Below, piece after piece: positions 1 to 5,091 of a DNA stretch of 5,181 nt; the stretch's first letter is position 1; every line of letters starts with the position of its first letter. The DNA lies in assembly GCA_021795135.1 (NCBI GenBank), contig JAJYPT010000127.1:1-5181 (forward strand), read 5' to 3'. The translations under genes and the position numbers were made by a program. This stretch comes from Actinomycetes bacterium (GTDB taxonomy: Bacteria > Actinomycetota > Acidimicrobiia > Acidimicrobiales > JAJYPT01). Under the pieces are notes generated by a model. It did not search any database. It had not been told where the DNA came from and worked only from the letters and a program-made list of their open reading frames with translations.

Positions 1-112
1 CGATCAGTTGATCTAGCCTGTTAGATGTTTGTCCATTAACTATTGTTACAACTTTGGTAGAAGTTGCTTTTTTCGTTTTAGCTTCTCGATCAATCAGAGT
101 TACAGAAGGCAT
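1..112 (-). CDS. Unrecognised protein, N-terminal fragment (37 codons)
   Basis: The reading frame opens with ATG at 112-110 on the minus strand and runs without a stop off the left edge of the window, so only the first 37 residues are visible. They begin MPSVTLIDREAKTKK and continue with a Lys/Thr/Ser-rich stretch, then VVTIVNGQTSNRLDQLI. A purine-rich stretch (GAGAAGAG, about 3 bases before the ATG) could serve as a ribosome-binding site. There is no signal peptide or membrane segment in the visible part, which is hydrophilic and basic. I do not recognise the family. The gene lies downstream of the TRIC-like gene on the same strand, but 366 bp and several hairpins separate them, so it probably has its own promoter. 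That it is a real gene is inferred from the open frame, the plausible ribosome-binding site and the co-orientation with its neighbours. Confidence 0.55.
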   Translation of the reverse strand, partial: MPSVTLIDREAKTKKATSTKVVTIVNGQTSNRLDQLI

Positions 113-267
113 TTTCTCTTCTCAAAATAGTTTCAACATATTAGTTGTTTACAAAAACTCTTCCTGGTAATCATTTTTTAATTTAAAATTTAAAAAACAA
201 TAATCATTTCTTAAATGAACCTACCAACCCATCTTCAATTATTCAATTATTGTGCTAAAAAATGACC

Positions 268-319
268 ATTAAGTTTCATTTATTTAAATTTGAAGAAATT
301 TAAATAAATGAAACTTAAT
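268..319. repeat. Perfect 24-bp inverted repeat, 4-nt loop
   Basis: Arms 268-291 and 296-319 are exact reverse complements, with loop GAAG at 292-295. The stem is almost entirely A/T, with only two G/C pairs, both in the outer half. Neither side carries an immediate clean T-run: on the minus strand the stem is followed by GGTCATTTTTTAG, with the T-run a few bases away. It could be a back-up terminator for the TRIC-like gene, a transcript 3'-end stabiliser, or a DNA cruciform. It shares no arm sequence with the other hairpins in the window, so it is not a dispersed repeat within this region. Confidence 0.8.
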
Positions 320-322
320 AAC

Positions 323-380
323 ACTCAAGAAAAGAACAACTGAATAAGATAAATAATCTTTTCAACTTTTGTTCTTGAGT
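323..380. repeat. Compound imperfect inverted repeat
   Basis: Outer arms 323-331 (ACTCAAGAA) and 372-380 pair over 9 bp. A 5-bp inner stem (346-350 with 356-360, loop AAATA) sits inside, and an unpaired or partly paired region lies between. It directly abuts the 24-bp inverted repeat at 268-319, which gives two stacked hairpins about 100 bases after the stop of the TRIC-like gene. The function is unknown; a role in ending or stabilising that transcript is the simplest guess. Confidence 0.5.
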
Positions 381-440
381 AAAAAGTAGTCAAAAATATC
401 AAATGAAAATAACAACTAAAAAAGCATCTCTAAACATATA

Positions 441-460
441 AAAATCACAAGTTCTCTTGT
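441..460 (-). terminator. Possible Rho-independent terminator of the TRIC-like gene
   Basis: On the minus strand, starting 18 bases after the stop codon, ACAAG and CTTGT pair around an AGAA tetraloop (460 to 447). GATTTTTAT follows. Position and layout fit an intrinsic terminator, but the stem is only 5 bp with two G/C pairs, so it would be weak. The larger hairpins further on may do the real work. Confidence 0.35.
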
Positions 461-478
461 TTATAATCTTTTCAATAG

Positions 479-1126
479 TCAACCATCTTCAAAATCTCGA
501 CCCCGCTCACTTGGCGCGATAGGAAGATCTACTCCAAAGCGCAAGCCAATCATTCTAGTTGTAAAACAAGCCAAGGCACCAAGTGAAGGGAAAATGATAC
601 TATTGCTGCCAAATACATGCGCCATGACAGTAATCCCAGCTCCTATCAAAGCTGGTACAGCATAAAGCTCGTGGCGTAAAACTGTGGGAACTTGTCGCAA
701 TAAGATATCTCTAAGTATGCCTCCCCCAATACCTGTAATTGCTCCCAAAATAATAGCTTGTGCGGGTCCTAGTTTGAATTCAATTGCTTTGCTGGCTCCA
801 GCTACACAAAATACGGCAAGTCCAATAGCATCAAAGACTTGGACCCCTTTCCATAACCTTTCTAGCATTGGTCCAGCAATAAAAGAGATCCCACCAGCAG
901 CTCCTACTGCTACCAAATATCTCCAGTCTCGAAATGTGGCAGGTGGTACACCAATAAGTACATCCCGAGTAACACCACCAGCCATCCCAACAACTCCTGC
1001 TAGTACTATTACCCCAAATAAGTCAAGCTTTGACTTTACTGCAGCAAGCCCACCACTAAGACCAAAGACGAAAGTTCCTACTAAGTTAAGCCACAAGACA
1101 AGCGTTGGATCAAAGCTGGTGGTCAC
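479..1126 (-). CDS. TRIC/UPF0126 family membrane protein, probable monovalent cation channel (215 aa)
   Basis: This is an integral membrane protein of the UPF0126 (YicG/YadS) family, whose prokaryotic members are homologues of trimeric intracellular cation (TRIC) channels that conduct K+ and Na+. The sequence shows the family's internal duplication. Repeat one spans about residues 13-90 with GGVTRD at 50-55, and repeat two about 97-172 with GGGILRD at 134-140. These Gly-rich, RD-containing kinks mark the pore helices. About seven hydrophobic helices are visible, and the length is typical. The start is GTG at 1126-1124: no earlier in-frame ATG or GTG exists before a stop at 1147-1145, and the protein begins just where the first helix needs it. 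No Shine-Dalgarno sequence precedes it, and a TATAAT box ends six bases upstream, so the mRNA is probably leaderless. Its neighbour upstream is the ammonium transporter gene, but two terminators intervene, so a functional link is unproven. The family call is strong; ion selectivity is not readable from the sequence. Confidence 0.92.
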   Translation of the reverse strand: MTTSFDPTLVLWLNLVGTFVFGLSGGLAAVKSKLDLFGVIVLAGVVGMAGGVTRDVLIGVPPATFRDWRYLVAVGAAGGISFIAGPMLERLWKGVQVFDAIGLAVFCVAGASKAIEFKLGPAQAIILGAITGIGGGILRDILLRQVPTVLRHELYAVPALIGAGITVMAHVFGSNSIIFPSLGALACFTTRMIGLRFGVDLPIAPSERGRDFEDG

Positions 1127-1132
1127 CCAAGT

Positions 1133-1158
1133 ATTATATCTAAATTATAAATTATCAA
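1133..1158 (-). promoter_or_regulatory. Leaderless promoter of the TRIC-like gene
   Basis: On the minus strand a perfect TATAAT (1138-1133) is followed by six bases and then the GTG start codon, so transcription would be expected to begin at or next to the first base of the coding region. A TTGATA (1158-1153) resembles a -35 box but is only 14 bases away, shorter than the usual 16-18, so it may not contribute. A second TATAAT lies at 1149-1144. Absence of any Shine-Dalgarno sequence supports a leaderless transcript, a common arrangement in Actinobacteria. Confidence 0.6.
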
Positions 1159-1231
1159 TACTTATAATTTCTCTTAAATAGAATCAATTAGCCTCAATGA
1201 CTACTAAAAATAAATAAAAAAATAAATATTT

Positions 1232-1291
1232 AAATTCAAAAGTAGTTATATTTATATGAACACATATATAAATATAACTACTTTTGAATTT
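1232..1291 (-). terminator. Perfect 26-bp inverted repeat, probable second amt terminator
   Basis: Arms 1232-1257 and 1266-1291 are exact reverse complements around an 8-base loop. On the minus strand the stem is followed by a strongly T-rich stretch (1231 down to about 1206, including a run of seven T). It lies after the shorter amt terminator and before the TRIC-like promoter, so it would catch read-through. The stem is unusually long for a simple terminator and very A/T-rich. Confidence 0.6.
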
Positions 1292-1327
1292 GAAAAAAAT
1301 AAAATACGAACTATGCCGCCATATAAA

Positions 1328-1367
1328 AATATGGTAAGGAGAACCTTTTTATTCTCCTTACCATATT
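1328..1367 (-). terminator. Rho-independent terminator of amt
   Basis: Arms 1328-1343 (AATATGGTAAGGAGAA) and 1352-1367 pair perfectly over 16 bp around an 8-base loop. The hairpin starts 27 bases after the amt stop codon. On the minus strand the stem itself ends in TATT and continues TTTATAT, which gives a U-rich tail, while the plus-strand side lacks a T-run. This directional layout assigns it to amt. Confidence 0.75.
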
Positions 1368-1394
1368 CATTACTTTCTAAATAATATTTGATAG

Positions 1395-2792
1395 CTATAA
1401 GCTGGGTTCCAAAATATCTTCTTCTCCCACAGAAGTATCACCTCCCATAACCCCAATAGGAATAGGTTCTTCGTATACTAATTCTCCATGAATTGCCGAG
1501 TCTCCTAGTTCTAAATCTGCATCCGAGGCTCTTAAGGGAACTATTAATCCAATGAGTTTTAGTATTATAAAAGTCATTATCCCGTCATAGACAGTTACAG
1601 CTAACAATGCCTCTAGTTGCACTAAGAATTGATGAGGGTCACCATAAAAAAGCCCTGTTACTGAAAATCCAGTTTTTCCTGTATATACCATCATATGAGG
1701 ATCAGCTAAAAGTCCTGTCATAAGACCCCCAACTGCTCCTGCAAAAAAATGAGTATGGACAACACCTAAAGTATCGTCTACTTTTTTGAAAAACCCTACC
1801 CCTGAAAGTTTATTCATTGTAAGCCAAGGAATTACTCCAGCTGCTACACCTATAGCCAGAGCTCCTACCCCATTTACATAACCAGCAGCAGGAGTAATTG
1901 CGACCAGACCAGCGATCATACCATTTACAGACCCCAACAAAGATGCCTTTTTATAGACAAACATATCCAGCATAAGCCAGACAACAAGTGCTGTAGCAGC
2001 TGCAAGGTTTGTATTCAAAACAGCAGCTCCAGCATCCATATTTGCAAAATATGGATCACCACCATTGAAGCCATTCCAACCTAGCCATAACAATCCTGCA
2101 CCAATAACTACAACTAATAAGTTATTAGGATTGAAACTTTCTCTATCTTTTTTGAGCCTAGGTCCAATCACAGCAGCTGCTACAAATCCTGAAATCCCAG
2201 CCGCTACATGAATTACATAGCCTCCCGAATAATCGACTGCGCCTAGCTGCCCAAGCCATCCTCCACCCCATAACGAAAAAGCATTTACGCTATAGACCAA
2301 AGTTGACCAAAGTGGAACAAAAATTATCCAGGCTTTAAAATTCATCCGACCCAAAACCGCTCCAGCTAACAAAATAGGTGTAATAGCGGCAAAAACAAAT
2401 TGAAAATATACCAGAGCAGACATGGGCATATGAATTGCTGGCATTGAAGAAGCAAGCAAGGGAACTACGGCTTGGGATTCAAGCATATGCGAAGTAATAG
2501 CTACTCCTGGAATACCTACAAAATTAGATAATATTCCTGAACCTAATTTTAGAGGATGACCAAATCCCATTTCATAGCCAAATAAAACCCAAGTAATTAA
2601 TACTATTGAAAAAGCATACAACACCATAAGAGCTGAATTGACTGCCCACTTCTTTTTGACTAAGCCCCCATATAAAACTGCCAATCCGGGAACGCTCATC
2701 AATCCAACTAAAGTAGCAGCTGTGAGCTGCCAGGCAGTATCTCCTGGACTAAGCCAAGAAGGCGATGGCAAATAAGCAGCAGTTGCTAACAC
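1395..2792 (-). CDS. amt: Amt/Mep/Rh family ammonium transporter (465 aa)
   Basis: This cytoplasmic membrane transporter takes up ammonium for assimilation by glutamine synthetase. Eleven hydrophobic helices run from about residue 20 to 420. The twin-histidine pore pair is visible: H195 in GGYVIHVAAG, eight residues after D187 of DYSGG (the family's conserved Asp), and H348 in DDTLGVVHTHFFAG. The latter motif (HTHxxAG where many bacterial proteins have HGVGG) resembles the AMT2-like branch of the family. The cytoplasmic tail after about residue 420 keeps the LRxSDxDLELGDxxxHGE pattern used in subunit cross-talk, then adds about 25 acidic residues. The start is GTG (2792-2790) with a strong GAGGAG ribosome-binding site six bases upstream. 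The gene follows glnII on the same strand 279 bp away, beyond a terminator, so it has its own promoter region, which contains a GlnR-like site. No glnK/PII gene adjoins it in the window, unlike the common glnK-amtB pairing. Confidence 0.96.
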   Translation of the reverse strand: MLATAAYLPSPSWLSPGDTAWQLTAATLVGLMSVPGLAVLYGGLVKKKWAVNSALMVLYAFSIVLITWVLFGYEMGFGHPLKLGSGILSNFVGIPGVAITSHMLESQAVVPLLASSMPAIHMPMSALVYFQFVFAAITPILLAGAVLGRMNFKAWIIFVPLWSTLVYSVNAFSLWGGGWLGQLGAVDYSGGYVIHVAAGISGFVAAAVIGPRLKKDRESFNPNNLLVVVIGAGLLWLGWNGFNGGDPYFANMDAGAAVLNTNLAAATALVVWLMLDMFVYKKASLLGSVNGMIAGLVAITPAAGYVNGVGALAIGVAAGVIPWLTMNKLSGVGFFKKVDDTLGVVHTHFFAGAVGGLMTGLLADPHMMVYTGKTGFSVTGLFYGDPHQFLVQLEALLAVTVYDGIMTFIILKLIGLIVPLRASDADLELGDSAIHGELVYEEPIPIGVMGGDTSVGEEDILEPSL

Positions 2793-2798
2793 AATTTT

Positions 2799-2804
2799 CT
2801 CCTC
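2799..2804 (-). promoter_or_regulatory. Ribosome-binding site of amt
   Basis: GAGGAG on the minus strand lies six bases before the GTG start. It is the best Shine-Dalgarno match in the window and fixes the start at this GTG. Confidence 0.85.
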
Positions 2805-2894
2805 ATATTCTACGTTTGGCTATTTCAAAAATGGATATTTGATCCAAATCGAAATTTATATACCTAAAGTAAAATATGAATATTTCTATAAAAT

Positions 2895-2919
2895 ATTAAC
2901 AATGTTAATTGTGTGTTAC
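2895..2919 (-). promoter_or_regulatory. GlnR-like nitrogen-control site upstream of amt (tentative)
   Basis: On the minus strand GTAAC, six bases, then TTAAC (2919 to 2904) matches the AC-n9-AC core reported for actinobacterial GlnR sites and approximates the gTnAC-n6-GaAAC pattern of Streptomyces. The second half-site overlaps a dyad, ATTAAC-ATT-GTTAAT (2909 to 2895). The site is about 110 bases before the amt start codon, and a possible -10 (TATAAA, 2860-2855) lies about 35 bases downstream of it with no -35 box, which would suit an activated promoter. AT-rich DNA produces such motifs by chance, so this is a lead only. Confidence 0.3.
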
Positions 2920-2970
2920 ATAAATATTGATACTAACTGATGTCAACAAAGACAAATATTTAACAAGCAG

Positions 2971-3045
2971 TACCTTCTGCTTATTTTTTAAAACAAAATA
3001 AGCAGAAGGTATAAGTCTAAAATAACTTATACCTTCTGCTTATTT
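2971..3045. repeat. Three-copy element with mutually exclusive hairpins
   Basis: A core of 15 to 21 bases built on ACCTTCTGCTTATTT occurs three times within 75 bp: copy A at 2971-2987 (plus strand), copy B inverted at 2995-3016, and copy C at 3025-3045 (plus strand). B pairs with C over 21 bp, and B can instead pair with A over 17 bp (loop 2988-2994). Only one of the two can form at a time. Copy A additionally contains a small hairpin of its own (AAGCAG at 2965-2970 with CTGCTT at 2977-2982) followed by a T-run on the plus strand. The B:C form is the likely glnII terminator; the role of copy A is unknown. Confidence 0.85.
2996..3045 (-). terminator. Rho-independent terminator of glnII
   Basis: Arms 3045-3025 and 3016-2996 form a perfect 21-bp stem with an 8-base loop on the minus strand, starting 26 bases after the glnII stop. 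It is followed by TGTTTT after a stem that already ends in TTT, giving a T-rich tail. It separates glnII from amt. Confidence 0.75.
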
Positions 3046-3071
3046 GAAAAACTAAAACAAATTGCCTAAAG

Positions 3072-4073
3072 CTATTTAGCCAAAGCGCTACAACAAGTTT
3101 CAACAATTAAAGAAGTTACAACATAAGGATCCATATTTGCATTGGGACGTCTATCTTCTATGTAACCTTTCTTATCTATTTCTACTTGCCAAGGTATTCT
3201 CACAGAAGCCCCTCTGTTTGAAACACCATATGTGTATTCAGTCCAAGGAGCTGTCTCATGCATTCCAGTCAATCGACGTTCTACTCCAGGACCATAATTC
3301 TTTATATGCTCTTCAGCTCTAGTACCTAGAGCTTCAGCCGCTCCAATAACTGCGTCATATGACTCTCGCATTGCATTAGTAGAAAAATTAGTATGGGCTC
3401 CAGCTCCATTCCAATCTCCACCAATAGGCTTCGGATCTAAAGTTGCTGACACATCAAATTCTTCAGCAATACGATACAATAACCACCTAGCCACCCAAAG
3501 CTGATCTGATACTTGCAAAGGTGACAAAGGTCCTATTTGAAATTCCCATTGACCCATCATCACTTCGGCATTGATTCCTGATATTCCCAGACCAGCTTCC
3601 ATACAAGCATCAAGATGAGCTTCTACTATTTCTCTTCCATATACCTCATCAGAACCCACTCCACAATAATAAGGCCCTTGAGGACCGGGAAATCCACGAG
3701 ATGGCCATCCAAGAGGCCAATTGTCTTTCAAAAATGTATATTCTTGCTCGATTCCAAACCATGGTTCTTGATCGGCAAATTTTTCAGACATTTCAACACA
3801 TTTACGTCTAGTGTTGGTTGGATGCGGGGTCATGTCTGTCCATAAGACTTCACACATAACTAATTTTGCATCTCCTCCCCTTACTGGGTCAGGACAGACA
3901 AAAACTGGTTGCAAAACACAATCTGATTTATCACCAGTAGCTTGATTAGTACTAGAACCATCAAACCCCCAAATAGGAGGCTCTGCTGCGTCATTGACAA
4001 TTTTTGTTTTAGAACGCAGTTGGTGAGTAGGTTCTGTTCCGTCAATCCAAATATATTCAGCCTTATAGCTCAC
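3072..4073 (-). CDS. glnII: Type II (eukaryotic-like) glutamine synthetase (333 aa)
   Basis: This enzyme makes glutamine from glutamate, ammonia and ATP in the cytoplasm. The sequence matches the GSII family end to end: the N-terminal AEYIWIDG (5-12) and GFDGSST (36-42) of the beta-grasp domain, then the catalytic domain. FGIEQEYTF (106-114) and NAEVMMGQWEFQIGP (168-182) carry the metal-binding glutamates, GAGAHTNFST (223-232) the conserved His, NRGASVRIP (286-294) the substrate Arg, and EDRRPNANMDPY (306-317) the closing motif. The length is close to the roughly 340 residues of Streptomyces GlnII. The Tyr-adenylylation loop of GSI is absent by family, so control is expected at transcription. 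The GTG start (4073-4071) sits just before the conserved N-terminus, with AAAGGA nine bases upstream. It is followed by a strong hairpin and then amt, which supplies its substrate. Nothing looks degraded. Whether the genome also has a GSI (glnA) cannot be seen here. Confidence 0.97.
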   Translation of the reverse strand: MSYKAEYIWIDGTEPTHQLRSKTKIVNDAAEPPIWGFDGSSTNQATGDKSDCVLQPVFVCPDPVRGGDAKLVMCEVLWTDMTPHPTNTRRKCVEMSEKFADQEPWFGIEQEYTFLKDNWPLGWPSRGFPGPQGPYYCGVGSDEVYGREIVEAHLDACMEAGLGISGINAEVMMGQWEFQIGPLSPLQVSDQLWVARWLLYRIAEEFDVSATLDPKPIGGDWNGAGAHTNFSTNAMRESYDAVIGAAEALGTRAEEHIKNYGPGVERRLTGMHETAPWTEYTYGVSNRGASVRIPWQVEIDKKGYIEDRRPNANMDPYVVTSLIVETCCSALAK

Positions 4074-4082
4074 GTTGTTGAT

Positions 4083-4088
4083 TCCTTT
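4083..4088 (-). promoter_or_regulatory. Ribosome-binding site of glnII
   Basis: AAAGGA on the minus strand, nine bases before the GTG start. The spacing is slightly long, but it is the only purine-rich candidate and agrees with the conserved protein N-terminus. Confidence 0.6.
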
Positions 4089-4108
4089 AAGTAGGTGTTT
4101 TCCGATCT

Positions 4109-4144
4109 ATTCTTGGACATCCTGTTAACTTTATCATTCTTGGA
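4109..4144 (-). repeat. Direct repeats TCCAAGAAT in the glnII leader/promoter region
   Basis: On the minus strand TCCAAGAAT occurs at 4144-4136 and again at 4117-4109, offset by 27 bp, and the TCCAAG core appears a third time at 4192-4187. They lie 35 to 120 bases before the glnII start codon, where a regulator would bind. The link to regulation is inferred from position only; 9-bp repeats can be coincidental. Confidence 0.35.
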
Positions 4145-4260
4145 AAAAGAATTCGTTATGTAATCAAAACAGCTAAAATTGACTACCTTGGACTAGGTCT
4201 CATACTAAAAATCTTTCAAATTTCAATCCAAACAATAAACTTTTATCCCCAAAAGTCAAC

Positions 4261-4285
4261 CCGCATGTCCTTGCGGTAATTTTTT
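4261..4285 (+). terminator. Weak terminator-like hairpin with T-run, no matching gene
   Basis: CCGCA (4261-4265) pairs with TGCGG (4272-4276) over five bp, four of them G/C, with TAA and then six T (4280-4285) after it. This is an intrinsic-terminator layout on the plus strand, but no plus-strand gene precedes it in the window. It could end a short transcript antisense to the glnII 5' region, act in a minus-strand leader, or be chance. Confidence 0.3.
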
Positions 4286-4386
4286 ACAACTTTTTATATA
4301 AAGTTCTACAACCAACACTATTAGAATCCACTATAGGGCATTTATTGATTACCAAGCCAAATAGCTAGATTTGTTTTTTATTATTA

Positions 4387-4445
4387 ATGTAGATAATTGG
4401 TTTTAAAACTAGAACTAGTTTTATGATTCCAACTAATAATTACAT
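4387..4445. repeat. Compound dyad in the divergent spacer
   Basis: A perfect 9-bp inverted repeat (TAAAACTAG, 4404-4412, with 4415-4423, two-base centre) is nested inside further pairing elements: TTGG 4397-4400 with CCAA 4429-4432, and ATGTA 4387-4391 with TACAT 4441-4445. The two-base centre makes the inner part more like an operator for a dimeric regulator than an RNA hairpin, unless the centre opens to a larger loop. Confidence 0.5.
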
Positions 4446-4574
4446 CTATATTACAAATTTATTACAAGTTTGTGACTTAATTTTGCCTTAGTGAGGGTTT
4501 GAGTAAGAAAAACAAAGACTAAAGGCTAAAGGCAAGCTAGCTTTTAAGAAACGGTAAAAGCCAAACGGAGAAAA

Positions 4575-5051
4575 ATGGAAGAGCAAATATCACAAAAGCC
4601 TAGTGCCCTAGAACCAATAGAAAAAAAAATAGGTTTCATACTAGGACTCGTAGGTGCAATAGCTTTTGCATTAATATGGGTTCCAATCGTACAAACAAAA
4701 CCCCAATATTGGTTAGTCCTGTTAGCTGGAACTCTTCCTGGAATTTTAATGATGTTTTTTGCTCGATTCTGGAACCGCTACGCTTTGGGAATAGCTTCTT
4801 TCGTCATAGGTTTTGCCCCCTGGCCTAAACAATATATTCTTTTATTTGCTGTGCCTTTTGTTGGGTTTTCAACTTGGATTTTTGTAAGAGCAAGTCGAGA
4901 ATCTAGACGACAAGCCATAGCCCAAGGTAAACTTCCTCCCCCTAAATCTAGAGAATCTAAGCGCATGTCAAAAAGAAACTCTAATAACAAAAAATCAAAT
5001 TCTACTCATCCTGTAACCTCTAAACGGTATACCCCTCCTAAAAAGAAATAA
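4575..5051 (+). CDS. Small four-helix membrane protein with basic C-terminal tail, unknown function (158 aa)
   Basis: I do not recognise the family. An acidic/polar N-terminus (1-18) precedes four hydrophobic segments at about 19-39, 46-63, 69-82 and 86-104. The tail from 105 to 158 is hydrophilic and strongly basic: many Lys, Arg, Ser, Asn and Pro, including PPPK near 121-124, and ending PPKKK. Positive charges at 17-18, in the short loop 64-68 and in the tail put both ends in the cytoplasm by the positive-inside rule. The tail could contact nucleic acid, ribosomes or acidic lipids, but that is speculation. The start is ATG with GGAG four bases upstream. Coding looks genuine: strong hydrophobic periodicity, ribosome-binding site, and codon use like the neighbours. 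The reductase gene follows 40 bp later on the same strand, so the two may be co-transcribed and may share a membrane-lipid role. That link is inferred from position only. Confidence 0.85.
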   Translation: MEEQISQKPSALEPIEKKIGFILGLVGAIAFALIWVPIVQTKPQYWLVLLAGTLPGILMMFFARFWNRYALGIASFVIGFAPWPKQYILLFAVPFVGFSTWIFVRASRESRRQAIAQGKLPPPKSRESKRMSKRNSNNKKSNSTHPVTSKRYTPPKKK

Positions 5052-5055
5052 TTAA

Positions 5056-5076
5056 TCGAAATCTTAAAGATTTTGA
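5056..5076. promoter_or_regulatory. Near-perfect palindrome between the membrane protein and reductase genes
   Basis: AAATCTT, one base, AAGATTT (5059-5073) is a perfect dyad, extended by a wobble position and two more pairs to 5056-5076. With a one-base centre it is a poor RNA hairpin but a plausible operator for a dimeric repressor such as a TetR- or GntR-type protein. It sits 15 bases before the downstream ATG. No regulator gene is in the window, so the assignment is tentative. Confidence 0.3.
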
Positions 5077-5091
5077 ACAACTGGATTATAA

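Larger units (their letters stand above)
113..478. other. Intergenic region with stacked hairpins
   Basis: This 366-bp AT-rich spacer separates two minus-strand genes. It holds, from right to left, a small terminator-like hairpin just after the TRIC-like gene, a compound inverted repeat at 323-380, and a perfect 24-bp inverted repeat at 268-319. The remaining 155 bp (113-267) must carry the promoter of the leftmost gene, but I see no convincing -35/-10 pair. A loose inverted repeat of T and A runs lies around 173-197. The only open frames are about 12 codons long and lack ribosome-binding sites. No RNA gene is recognisable. Confidence 0.6.
4074..4574. other. Divergent intergenic region between glnII and the small membrane protein gene
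   Basis: This 501-bp AT-rich spacer lies between genes reading away from each other, so it must hold both promoters. I find no -35/-10 pair convincing enough to call on either strand. It contains direct repeats near glnII, a short hairpin with a T-run at 4261-4285, a compound dyad at 4387-4445, a palindrome AAGCTAGCTT at 4534-4543, and a GGAG ribosome-binding site at 4567-4570. No tRNA, known riboswitch consensus or convincing small protein was recognised. Its size is notable in an otherwise compact window. Confidence 0.6.

Noticed and set aside
684..1181. Plus-strand open frame of 165 codons opposite the TRIC-like gene
   Set aside because: It lies antisense to a gene with clear family motifs, its protein is low-complexity Pro/Ser/Thr/Ala-rich without family features, and no ribosome-binding site is apparent.
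268..3045. The hairpins as copies of one dispersed repeat or a CRISPR array
   Set aside because: Their arm sequences are unrelated to each other apart from the three local copies at 2971-3045, there are no regular spacers, and no cas genes are present.
3137..3845. Two short plus-strand frames (3137-3322 and 3615-3845) inside glnII
   Set aside because: Both are antisense to conserved glutamine synthetase sequence and encode nothing recognisable.
4243..4251. TTATCCCCA, one mismatch from a DnaA box, as a sign of an origin
   Set aside because: It is a single isolated match, with no cluster of boxes and no dnaA/dnaN neighbourhood.
4329..4338. CACTATAGGG, resembling the core of a T7 phage promoter or a vector sequence
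   Set aside because: Only ten bases match, the upstream part of the T7 promoter is missing, and nothing else suggests phage or vector sequence.
4423..4491. 22-codon plus-strand frame in the divergent spacer
   Set aside because: No ribosome-binding site precedes the ATG, and the frame starts inside a dyad. A chance frame in AT-rich DNA is the better explanation.
4778..4990. Minus-strand 70-codon frame inside the small membrane protein gene
   Set aside because: It is antisense to a better-supported frame with a ribosome-binding site and hydrophobic segments.
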